NCBI RefSeq assembly: GCF_004135285.1
Contig: NZ_CP035494.1
Location: 372,001 to 436,000 of the forward strand
Source: Microbacterium protaetiae
GTDB taxonomy: Bacteria > Actinomycetota > Actinomycetes > Actinomycetales > Microbacteriaceae
Direction: 5' to 3'
DNA length: 64,000 nucleotides
The notes under the pieces were generated by a model. It saw nothing but the letters and a program-made list of their open reading frames with translations. It ran no database searches and was not told where the DNA came from. The first letter of the stretch is position 1, and each line of letters starts with the position of its first letter. Position numbers and translations under genes: made by a program. Positions 26,964-34,467 of this stretch are shown in pieces.

Positions 26964-28027
26964 TGTCGGTGACCGCCTTCTTCGAAAAAGCCTGGGTGCG
27001 CTGGGCCGCGATAGCCATCGTCATCGTCGCCCTGGTGGTGTTCCCGCTGGTGCTGCCCGTGTTCGCGAACCAGACGATCGCCCGCATCGGTGTGTTCGCG
27101 GTGGCCGTGCTCGGGCTGAACGTCGTGATGGGCTACACCGGCCAGGTCTCGCTGGGCCAGATCTTCTTCGTCGGCCTGGGCGCGTACATCACCGTCTACG
27201 GCGTGCTGCACGACTGGAACATCATCCTCGTGTTCCTGCTGGCCTGCATCGGCCCGGCCGTGGTCGGACTGCTCATCGCTCTGGCCGCGGCGCGACTGGG
27301 CGGCCTGGCCATCGCCATGGTCACCATCGCGTTGCCGATCGTCGGCGTGCCGCTGGCCAAACGGCTCGGCGACATCACCGGCGGCTCGCAGGGACTGTCG
27401 GCGCGGTTCACGGATGCGCCGCAATGGAGCGGCCTGTACGACGACCAGTGGCAGCTGTACATCGTCATCGTCATCACCGCGATAGTGTTCCTGCTCACCC
27501 GCAACCTGGTGCGCGGGCGCTACGGGCGCGCTTTCGCGATCGTGAAAGGCAACGAGGCCGTGGCCTCATCGATGGGGATCTCGCCCTACTGGTACAAGGT
27601 CATCGCCTTCACCGTGGCATCCCTCATCGGAGGTGTCGCCGGGTTCCTCTACATGGTCGTGATCCAGTTCACCTCGCCCGAGACCATGAGCTTCGCCCAC
27701 TCGATCACGCTGCTGGCCTCGATGGTCATCGGCGGGGCGGCCAGCATCATCGGGTCGCTGCTGGGTGGCGCGTACTACGTGCTGATCCCGCAGCTGACGA
27801 ACATCATCGATCCGAACGCCACGGCGCTGCTGCAAGGTGCCATCCTGCTGATCGTGCTGTTCGTCCTGCCCGGCGGTCTCGTCTCGCTCCCCCGCGTGAT
27901 CGCACGACTCGTGCGCCGGGGCCGCGGCACGGGCGGCGGGCGCACACCACAGACCACTCCGATCGCGGAACCGGACCCGGCCGCCGCGACGGAGGGAATC
28001 CCAACAGAGAGGCAAGGTCACGCATGA
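26963..28027 (+). CDS. livM: Branched-chain-type ABC importer permease (LivM family)
   Basis: A 354-residue permease with about nine helices. GLNVVMGYTGQVSLGQIFFVGLGAY is the LivM hallmark, and GRAFAIVKGNEAVASSMGI forms the coupling loop that contacts the ATPases. The true start is the ATG at 26963, overlapping the livH TGA; a longer in-frame reading upstream is an artefact. A charged, Pro/Thr-rich tail of ~40 residues follows the last helix. Its end overlaps the binding-protein gene by four bases. Confidence 0.93.
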   Translation: MSVTAFFEKAWVRWAAIAIVIVALVVFPLVLPVFANQTIARIGVFAVAVLGLNVVMGYTGQVSLGQIFFVGLGAYITVYGVLHDWNIILVFLLACIGPAVVGLLIALAAARLGGLAIAMVTIALPIVGVPLAKRLGDITGGSQGLSARFTDAPQWSGLYDDQWQLYIVIVITAIVFLLTRNLVRGRYGRAFAIVKGNEAVASSMGISPYWYKVIAFTVASLIGGVAGFLYMVVIQFTSPETMSFAHSITLLASMVIGGAASIIGSLLGGAYYVLIPQLTNIIDPNATALLQGAILLIVLFVLPGGLVSLPRVIARLVRRGRGTGGGRTPQTTPIAEPDPAAATEGIPTERQGHA

Positions 28028-29289
28028 ACATGCGCAGAACTACCCGAAAGGCCGCCGGCATCGTCGCCATGGCCTCCGTTCTCGCGCTCGCCCTCGCGGG
28101 TTGCGCGCGCGGTGGCGGCGGTGACGGGGGCGACGGCGGCACCGCGGCGGCCAGTCCCGGCATCACCGACACCACTGTCACGCTGGGCATCACGACACCG
28201 CTGAGCGGCACGACAGCCGGCCCCGGAACCTGCACGGTCGCCGGGATCACGGCGTACTTCGGTGCGAAGAACGCCGCCGACGGCGGCGTGAAGTTCGGCG
28301 ACGGCAAGACGCGCAAGGTCGAGATCAAGGCCCTCGACGACGGATACGACCCGCAGAAGGCCAAGTCGAACTACGACCAGCTGAAAGACAGCGTGTTCGC
28401 GATGACCGCAGGGCTGGGCACGCCCACCAACCGCGCCTGGCGCGAGGCTGCCATCGCCGACAAGGTGCCGCAGGTACTGGTCATGACCGGCGACCCGATC
28501 TTCAGCGATCAGAAGCAGAGCCCGTGGCAGCTCGGGTTCGTGCCCACTTACATGAACGAGGGCGAGGCGTTCGGCAAGCTGCTCGCGGCATCCGGTGAAA
28601 ACCACAAGGTCGTCATCCTGTCGCAGAACGACGACTACGGCGAGGGCTACGTCTCTGGCTTCAAGGACGGCATCAAGGACGCCTCGAACATCACCGTCGT
28701 CAAGGAGCTGACCTACGAGGCCACCGACACCTCGGTGGACGCGCAGATCACCGAGCTGGCATCGACGAAGGCCGATGTGATCTTCAACGCCATGTCGATC
28801 ACGCCGTTGGCCATAGCGGCGCTGCAGAAGGCGCAGCAGCTGAACTGGAAGCCCAGCTGGTTCCTGCCCTCGAACACGTCGAGCCCGTCGGCGATCCTCG
28901 AGCCGGGCAAGGCCAGCGCGTTCCCGGGTGTGTACTCGGTGGCGTTCTCGCAGTCTGCCTCGTCTCCCGCGTTCGCGCAGACCGACGAGGGCACGCAGTT
29001 CCTCGCCGACCTGAAGGAGTATGCGAACTACAAGGACACCCCGGCGTTCCCGCACTGCATCTGGAGCTACCAGGTGGGCGCCATTCTGGATCAGGCGTTC
29101 CAGAAGACGACTGAGCCGACGCGCGACAACTTCATGACCGCGCTGCGTGGGATCTCCGACTACGTCGCCCCGTTCATGCTCGAGGGCACGTCGGTGAACA
29201 CCACGCAAGACGGCCAGCCGGCCGTGTCGACCGTGGTCGTGCAGAAGTACAACGGCAAGGGCTACGACACGGTCGATTCGTTCGGCTGA
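28024..29289 (+). CDS. ABC importer substrate-binding lipoprotein (LivK-like, type 1 fold)
   Basis: A 421-residue secreted receptor. It has a Lys/Arg-rich N-terminus, a hydrophobic helix and the lipobox LALAGC, so it should be lipid-anchored at residue ~25. A Gly-rich linker follows, then a type 1 periplasmic-binding fold (VTLGITTPLSGTTAGPGTC, KVVILSQNDDYGEGYVSGF). Only five genes make the complete importer, ending here; a strong hairpin follows. The ligand may be an aromatic acid given the neighbours, but this is inferred from context alone. Confidence 0.9.
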   Translation: MNMRRTTRKAAGIVAMASVLALALAGCARGGGGDGGDGGTAAASPGITDTTVTLGITTPLSGTTAGPGTCTVAGITAYFGAKNAADGGVKFGDGKTRKVEIKALDDGYDPQKAKSNYDQLKDSVFAMTAGLGTPTNRAWREAAIADKVPQVLVMTGDPIFSDQKQSPWQLGFVPTYMNEGEAFGKLLAASGENHKVVILSQNDDYGEGYVSGFKDGIKDASNITVVKELTYEATDTSVDAQITELASTKADVIFNAMSITPLAIAALQKAQQLNWKPSWFLPSNTSSPSAILEPGKASAFPGVYSVAFSQSASSPAFAQTDEGTQFLADLKEYANYKDTPAFPHCIWSYQVGAILDQAFQKTTEPTRDNFMTALRGISDYVAPFMLEGTSVNTTQDGQPAVSTVVVQKYNGKGYDTVDSFG

Positions 29290-29299
29290 TCGGCGCTTG

Positions 29300-29330
29300 G
29301 GGCCCGGCCGGCACGCGTCCGGCCGGGCCC
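29300..29330 (+). terminator. Strong hairpin terminator after the Liv-type operon
   Basis: GGGCCCGGCCGG (29300-29311) pairs perfectly with CCGGCCGGGCCC (29319-29330) around a seven-base loop, ten bases after the stop. No T-run is present. Confidence 0.7.
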
Positions 29331-29355
29331 TCCCCCGCGCGGCGGCGCCCCACGG

Positions 29356-29439
29356 GGGAAATTCCATATGGAATTTCCCAGCCCACATGAAACTGCCGGC
29401 AGGATGATGTGGCGTGGGAAATTCCATATGGAATTTCCC
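29356..29439. repeat. Twin 24-bp AT-rich palindromes
   Basis: Two identical perfect palindromes with half-site GGGAAATTCCAT lie at 29356-29379 and 29416-29439, centres 60 bp apart. The 36 bp between them are partly self-complementary (CCCACAT against ATGTGG). The pair sits between the convergent binding-protein and GntR genes. Its A/T-rich core stands out in this high-GC region. It may be a paired operator, a bidirectional terminator or a mobile-repeat remnant. Confidence 0.85.
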
Positions 29440-29458
29440 GGGCGAAGGGCGGGCGGGA

Positions 29459-30109
29459 TCAGTCCATCGAGCGGAGCAGGTCGACGATCCCGGCCAGGTG
29501 GGCGCGGGTCGCCTTCTCAGCGGCATCCGCATCATGCGCGAGGATCGCGTCGATGATCGCCACATGCTCGGGGGCGGATGTCGCGGCGCGACCGGGCACG
29601 AACGACAGACGGAACTGGTGCCGGGCCGACTGGGCCCGCAACCGCTCGAGCAGTTGCGTGGCCGTGGCGTGTCCGCTGATGTCGCGGATGCGCCGGTCGA
29701 GCTCTTGGTTCGCCCGCGAATACGCGACCAGGTCGCCGGCCTCGGCCGCCGACTCGATGTGCGCGCGCAGTTCGCGCAGCGCCGATCGATCGGCGGCGGC
29801 GAGGTTTTCAGCCGCCTTGCGGGCCACGAGCGATTCGAGTTCCATGCGCACCTCGACGATCTCAACCGCCTCGTCGACGGTGATGGCACGCACGCGCGCC
29901 CCGCGGTTGGGCAGCCGTTCGACGAGCCCCTCGCCGGTGAGGTTCAGCAGCGCCGTGCGCACCGATGCCCGCGACGCGCCGTAGCGCTCGCTCAGATCGG
30001 CTTCGATCAGACGCTGGTGCGGTGCGAACTCGGCGTTCTGAATGGCCTCGCGCAGCTGCTGCGTGAGGTCGGGTCCGGCCGTCTGCTCCGCCTCGATCGT
30101 CGTGGACAC
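29459..30109 (-). CDS. GntR-family transcriptional regulator (FadR/FCD subgroup)
   Basis: A 216-residue regulator. The N-terminal winged helix-turn-helix is visible as RLIEADLSERYGASRASVRTALLNLTGEGLVERLPNRGARV (residues ~34-75). The C-terminal all-helical FCD effector domain has the metal-binding pattern around ARxxNQELDRRIRDISGH and the late AH..GIV. The GTG start at 30109 follows GGGAGG; a longer reading upstream lacks support. It is divergent from the aldehyde dehydrogenase and convergent with the Liv-type operon, so it probably controls the aromatic cluster in response to an acid intermediate. Confidence 0.88.
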   Translation of the reverse strand: MSTTIEAEQTAGPDLTQQLREAIQNAEFAPHQRLIEADLSERYGASRASVRTALLNLTGEGLVERLPNRGARVRAITVDEAVEIVEVRMELESLVARKAAENLAAADRSALRELRAHIESAAEAGDLVAYSRANQELDRRIRDISGHATATQLLERLRAQSARHQFRLSFVPGRAATSAPEHVAIIDAILAHDADAAEKATRAHLAGIVDLLRSMD

Positions 30110-30333
30110 TGCGCCTCCCGTGTGCAGACCGGGCCGCGGCATCCGTCGTCGTCGGCCGCAGGCCGCGCTCCGAGGATATCGCGCGATCCGCGACTTGGCG
30201 ACGAGATTCGCGATGATTTTGTCGCGAGTCTTGCATCCAGCGCCGTCGTGGTGCACGCTGAACCCATCGGCGCAAGGGCGCGCCGATGCGCGCCCGCGCA
30301 CCCGAGCGGCGGGCGAGAAGAAAGGGGCGAAGA

Positions 30334-31833
30334 ATGTCTCAGACAGCTGCTACGTCTGCCACGGTGCGGACGGGTTTGTTCATCGGTGGTGTGGAGCGGT
30401 TCACCGACGAGGTGCTGGCGGTGGCCGATCCGGGTAAGCCGGGCGTTGTGGTGGGTGAGGCGGCTTCCGCCTCGCCGGCCGACGTGGCCGATGCGGTGGC
30501 GGCGGCCAAGGCCGCCTACCCGGCCTGGGCGGGTCTGGGCGCTGCCGGGCGCGGGGCGGCGATGGCCGAGGCGATAGCCGGAGTGGCCGATGACAGAGAC
30601 GAGGATGCCGCGATCCTCTCGCAAGAGAACGGCAAGATCCGGCTCGAAGCGTGGGTGGACGCCCTGGTGTTCGAGCTGCGCTGGAACCTGGCCCTGCAGG
30701 TGGCCGACCAGGTCGAGACCACCACGACACTGCCCGCGATCCCCGGCGCGATCCCGGTGAACACCACCGTCGCCTACCAGCCGCTGGGTGTGGTCTCGAT
30801 CATCGTCCCCTTCAACTGGCCGATAGCGATCCTGGGCGCCTCCCTCCCCTACGCACTGCTGGCCGGGAACACCGTGGTCGTCAAGGCCCCGCCGACCACG
30901 CCGCTGGCCATCACCCGGGTCGTGCAGCGGGTGGCCGAGAAGCTGCCCGCCGGGGTGCTGAACGTGGTCAGCGGTCGTGACGAGAACATGTCCGGCCTGA
31001 TCCAGAACCCGGACGTCGCCAAACTGTCGTTCACCGGCAGTGTCAACGGCGGCAAGCGGATGATGCAGATGGGCGCGACCACCCTGACCCGCGTCACCCT
31101 CGAACTGGGCGGCAACGACCCGGCCGTCTTCCTGGAAGACGCGATCATCGACGACGAACACCTTGACCGGCTCTACGCGGCCGTCTTCGACACGACCGGG
31201 CAGATCTGCATGAACGCGAAGCGGATCATCGTGCACCGGTCCCGCCTGAACGAGCTCGTCGCCGGGCTGACCACCCGCCTGGAGAAGGCCGTCCTCGGCT
31301 ACGGGCTCGACGAGGCCACCACCATGGGACCGCTGAACTCTGCCGCGCAGAAAGCGTTCGTCGACGAGATCATCCAAGAAGCCAAGGACGCCGGAGCCGA
31401 CGTGCGCGAGTTCGGCGAGCTTCCCGGCGGCGACCTCGAAGGCGGCAACTTCGTCCGGCCCGCGATCATCATCGATCCCGACCTGTCACTCCGCGTGGTC
31501 ACCCAAGAACAATTCGGCCCTGTCATCCCCCTCATCCCCTTCGACGACGAAGACGAGGCCGTCCACCTGGCCAACGACACCTGGGCCGGCCTGTGCGGAT
31601 CGGTCTGGACAGCATCGACGGATGCCGCACAACGCGTGGGCTCGCAACTGGAATGCGGCTACGTCTGGATCAACGACCACGGCGCCACCCGCCTCGACCT
31701 GCGCGCCCCCTTCGGCGGCATGAAAGGCTCCGGCTTCGGCCGCGAACAAGGCATCGAAGGCATCCGCGACTTCCAAGACACCCGCTCCATCGCCTTCCTC
31801 GACCCCGACGCCCTCGCAGCCATGGCACACTGA
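30334..31833 (+). CDS. NAD(P)-dependent aldehyde dehydrogenase (vanillin/benzaldehyde dehydrogenase-like)
   Basis: A 499-residue enzyme of the ALDH superfamily. Visible are the cofactor region VSIIVPFNWPIA, the catalytic Glu in LELGGNDPAVF, the nucleophilic Cys in TTGQICMNAKR, and EQFGPVIPLIPF. The ATG at 30334 has GAAAGGGG upstream. It lies next to the GntR gene at the end of the aromatic cluster, so oxidation of an aromatic aldehyde such as vanillin or syringaldehyde to its acid is the likely role. The aldehyde itself is inferred. Confidence 0.87.
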   Translation: MSQTAATSATVRTGLFIGGVERFTDEVLAVADPGKPGVVVGEAASASPADVADAVAAAKAAYPAWAGLGAAGRGAAMAEAIAGVADDRDEDAAILSQENGKIRLEAWVDALVFELRWNLALQVADQVETTTTLPAIPGAIPVNTTVAYQPLGVVSIIVPFNWPIAILGASLPYALLAGNTVVVKAPPTTPLAITRVVQRVAEKLPAGVLNVVSGRDENMSGLIQNPDVAKLSFTGSVNGGKRMMQMGATTLTRVTLELGGNDPAVFLEDAIIDDEHLDRLYAAVFDTTGQICMNAKRIIVHRSRLNELVAGLTTRLEKAVLGYGLDEATTMGPLNSAAQKAFVDEIIQEAKDAGADVREFGELPGGDLEGGNFVRPAIIIDPDLSLRVVTQEQFGPVIPLIPFDDEDEAVHLANDTWAGLCGSVWTASTDAAQRVGSQLECGYVWINDHGATRLDLRAPFGGMKGSGFGREQGIEGIRDFQDTRSIAFLDPDALAAMAH

Positions 31834-31849
31834 GCCGAGGCATCCATTC

Positions 31850-31893
31850 GTCAACCCAGGTTGACATGCGGAGGGCTGTCAACTACGGTTGAC
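31850..31893. promoter_or_regulatory. Twin operator palindromes GTCAAC-N4-GTTGAC
   Basis: Two 16-bp palindromes, GTCAACCCAGGTTGAC (31850-31865) and GTCAACTACGGTTGAC (31878-31893), have centres 28 bp apart. A TTGACA box is part of the first. The second ends four bases before the GTG of the small HTH gene, suggesting autoregulation and possibly a leaderless transcript. Confidence 0.75.
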
Positions 31894-31896
31894 AGC

Positions 31897-32109
31897 GTGA
31901 GCGACCAGACACCGACCGCGGTGGGCGCCGGCGACGCCGGCGAACCCCTCGCCGCACTGCGCAGGCTGCAGGGTGCGCGCGCCGAGATCGCGCGCACCGA
32001 GGCCGAGCAGGTGCGCCGCGCCCGCGCCCAGGGATACTCGTGGGTCGCCATCGCCGACGCCCTCGGGGTGACCCGTCAGGCCGTCCATAAGAAATACGGA
32101 CGAAGATGA
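31897..32109 (+). CDS. Small helix-turn-helix DNA-binding protein
   Basis: A 70-residue protein with an N-terminal helical stretch (AALRRLQGARAEIARTEAEQVRRARA) that could dimerise. A C-terminal HTH follows (YSWVAIADALGVTRQAVHKKYG), of the type that reads one DNA half-site. The GTG at 31897 was chosen because the twin palindromes end just before it; the frame opens 36 bases earlier inside the operator. It is followed by a fused ABC exporter after 54 bp. It probably represses itself and the exporter; the inducer is unknown. Confidence 0.8.
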   Translation: MSDQTPTAVGAGDAGEPLAALRRLQGARAEIARTEAEQVRRARAQGYSWVAIADALGVTRQAVHKKYGRR

Positions 32110-32163
32110 TAACCGGCACTCGCCCGCACCCGTCTCGCCCTCACCCCCGAGGAGACACCCCGC

Positions 32164-34194
32164 ATGTCGTCATCCACTGCCACTGAACCACGCCGCTCGC
32201 TGTTCCGCCGCGGCACGCAGGACGGCCCGCGCGCCAGCATCCGCCAGTTGCTCCCCTACATCTTCGAGCACCGCGGCGTCATCACGATCGTCGTCATCCT
32301 GAGCATTCTCGGCGCCATCGCGAGCCTGGCCCAGCCGTTGGTCGTCGGCCAGCTGATCACGCGCGTGCAGTCCACGATTCCTCTGGGCTCGCTGGTCTGG
32401 GCGCTGGTCGCACTCGTGGTCGCGGCATCCATCCTCTCTGGCTACCAGCACTACCTGCTGCAGCGCACCGGCACCGCAGTGGTCTACTCCAGCCGCCGGC
32501 GCCTGATCGCCCGCATCCTGCACCTGCCGATCAGCGAGTTCGACGCCCGGCGCACCGGCGACCTCGTCTCACGCGTCGGGACCGACACGACGCTCTTGTA
32601 TGCCGTGCTCACCCAGGGACTTGCCGACGCCGTGGGCAACGCGCTCATCTTCATCGGCGCGATGATCGCCATGACCATCATCGACCCGCTGCTGCTCGTG
32701 CTGATTCTCGTGGTGATCGGGGCCTCGGTCGGAGTGGTCGGCACCCTGTCGGGGCGCATCCGCAAGCACACCCGCGTGCAGCAGGAGAAAGTGGGCGAGC
32801 TGGCCTCGGGTGTCGAACGCGCCGTGGCCTCGATCCGCACGATCCGCGCGTCGGGCGCGGCCGACCGCGAGCAAGAGGCGATCACGACCGTGGCCCGCGA
32901 GACCTACGACGTCGGTGTGCGCATCGCCAAGGCCTCGGCGCTCGTGGTGCCGATCGCCGGCATCGCCCTGCAGGTCTCGCTGCTGGTCGTGCTGGGTGTG
33001 GGCGGCTATCGCGTGGCTGCCGGCGCGATCTCGATCGCCTCACTGGTGACGTTCGTGATGTTCCTGTTCATGCTCATCCAGCCCCTGGGCACCTTCTTCG
33101 GCGCGATCATGTCGGTAGGCCAGGCACTCGGCGCGCTCGGACGCATCCAAGAGGTGCTCGACCTTCCGGTCGAGACCGAGCATGACGCCGAGATCGCCGG
33201 GCGCGTGGCCTCTGCCTCCTCCTCGGCCGAGCCCTCGGCCGACTCCTCGGCCGAGCCGAGGGCAATGGCCCAGCCGAGGAGCGAGGGGCCCGATCTACTC
33301 CTCGCTTCGGCAGATCTCCTCGCCTCAGCCGAGGGCGGGCCCCGCGCCGCGGCATCCGCCCCCGCCATCGAGTTCCGTGACGTGCGCTTCGCCTACCCCG
33401 CCGCGGTGGTCGAGGCACGGCGCAAGACCGAGTCCGAAGCGCTCGCGCTGCTCGAGTCCGCCCGGGTGGACACCTCGGGTCTCGACGATGCCGAGCAGGT
33501 GGTGGATGCCGGTGGCGAGGTGCTCCACGGAGTCTCGTTCTCCGTTCCGCACGGCGCGCGCGTGGCACTGGTCGGGCCGTCGGGTGCCGGCAAATCGACG
33601 ACGCTCGCCCTCATCGAGCGGTTCTACGACCCGACCGGCGGCGCGATCCTGCTGGGCGGGCAGGACGTGCGCAGTCTCGACCGCGACACCCTGCGCGCGC
33701 AGCTCGGGTACGTGGAGCAGGATGCCCCGACCCTGGCGGGCACCATCGCCGACAATCTGCGGCTGGCCTCGCCTGCGGCATCCGATGCCGACTGCGAGCG
33801 CGTGCTGCACGCCGTCAACCTCGGCGAAGTGCTGGAGCGCAGCGCGGCGGGCATCGACGCCCAGGTGGGCGAGGCCGGCGTCATGCTCTCGGGCGGCGAG
33901 CGCCAGCGGCTGGCGATCGCGCGGGCGCTGCTGGCCGCTCCCCCGATTCTGCTGCTGGACGAATCGACCTCGTCGCTCGATGGCCTGAACGAGCAGCGCA
34001 TGCGCGAGGCCATTGACGCTGTCGCGACCGGCCGCACGCTGATCGTCATCGCCCATCGCCTGTCGACCGTGGTCGATTCCGACCACATCGTGGTGATGGA
34101 CCACGGTCGTGTCGTCGGCCAGGGGACGCACTCCGAGCTGGTCGAGACGACACCGCTGTACCGCGACCTGGCGAAGCACCAGCTGCTGGTGTAG
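32164..34194 (+). CDS. Fused ABC exporter (membrane domain plus ATPase)
   Basis: A 676-residue type IV (MsbA/LmrA-like) ABC exporter half-transporter. Six helices lie in residues ~35-310, then the ATPase: Walker A GPSGAGKST, signature LSGGERQRLAIARAL, Walker B ILLLDESTSSLDG and H-loop IAHRLSTV. Between the two domains lies an unusual Ser/Ala/Glu/Pro-rich insert of ~55 residues with repeated SSAEPSA/SSAEP units. A second charged insertion (VVEARRKTESEALALLESARVD) interrupts the first ATPase strand region before GGEVLHGVSF. It probably works as a homodimer for drug or lipid efflux under the upstream HTH protein. Confidence 0.9.
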   Translation: MSSSTATEPRRSLFRRGTQDGPRASIRQLLPYIFEHRGVITIVVILSILGAIASLAQPLVVGQLITRVQSTIPLGSLVWALVALVVAASILSGYQHYLLQRTGTAVVYSSRRRLIARILHLPISEFDARRTGDLVSRVGTDTTLLYAVLTQGLADAVGNALIFIGAMIAMTIIDPLLLVLILVVIGASVGVVGTLSGRIRKHTRVQQEKVGELASGVERAVASIRTIRASGAADREQEAITTVARETYDVGVRIAKASALVVPIAGIALQVSLLVVLGVGGYRVAAGAISIASLVTFVMFLFMLIQPLGTFFGAIMSVGQALGALGRIQEVLDLPVETEHDAEIAGRVASASSSAEPSADSSAEPRAMAQPRSEGPDLLLASADLLASAEGGPRAAASAPAIEFRDVRFAYPAAVVEARRKTESEALALLESARVDTSGLDDAEQVVDAGGEVLHGVSFSVPHGARVALVGPSGAGKSTTLALIERFYDPTGGAILLGGQDVRSLDRDTLRAQLGYVEQDAPTLAGTIADNLRLASPAASDADCERVLHAVNLGEVLERSAAGIDAQVGEAGVMLSGGERQRLAIARALLAAPPILLLDESTSSLDGLNEQRMREAIDAVATGRTLIVIAHRLSTVVDSDHIVVMDHGRVVGQGTHSELVETTPLYRDLAKHQLLV

Positions 34195-34243
34195 CGGTGT
34201 GTATCGCTGCGCCCGAGAAGTTTCTCTCCAGGGGTAAGGTCCG

Positions 34244-34438
34244 TTGATCCTTCGTCGGTGGCGTTGCGCCTACGCACTCATCTGCCTCGGTTTCGCGGCC
34301 TCAGCGGTATCGGCGTGTGCAGCGACGCCGCGTTTGGGGAACTCATCTTCTCCCAGCTCGCCGGCTCCTCAAGCGCATGATTCGAGTTCGAGCACCGCAG
34401 CGCAGCACCGCCCCGCCTTAACTGGAAAAACCTTGTAA
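34244..34438 (+). CDS. Possible small lipoprotein
   Basis: A 64-codon frame from TTG 34244, preceded by AGGGGTAAGG. It encodes a basic N-terminus (ILRRWRC), a hydrophobic helix and a lipobox-like SAVSAC at residue ~25, then a Ser/Pro/Ala-rich tail. It lies 29 bp upstream of the molybdopterin oxidoreductase gene on the same strand. No family is recognised. It could be a truncated secreted protein or a chance frame. Confidence 0.35.
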   Translation: MILRRWRCAYALICLGFAASAVSACAATPRLGNSSSPSSPAPQAHDSSSSTAAQHRPALTGKTL

Positions 34439-34467
34439 AAACTTGGGAGCGTTCCTAAGCTGGGAGC

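Noticed and set aside
24599..29289. Assigning the Liv-type importer to leucine/isoleucine uptake
   Set aside because: The name reflects the family only. The surrounding catabolic genes favour an aromatic acid, and the ligand cannot be read from the sequence.
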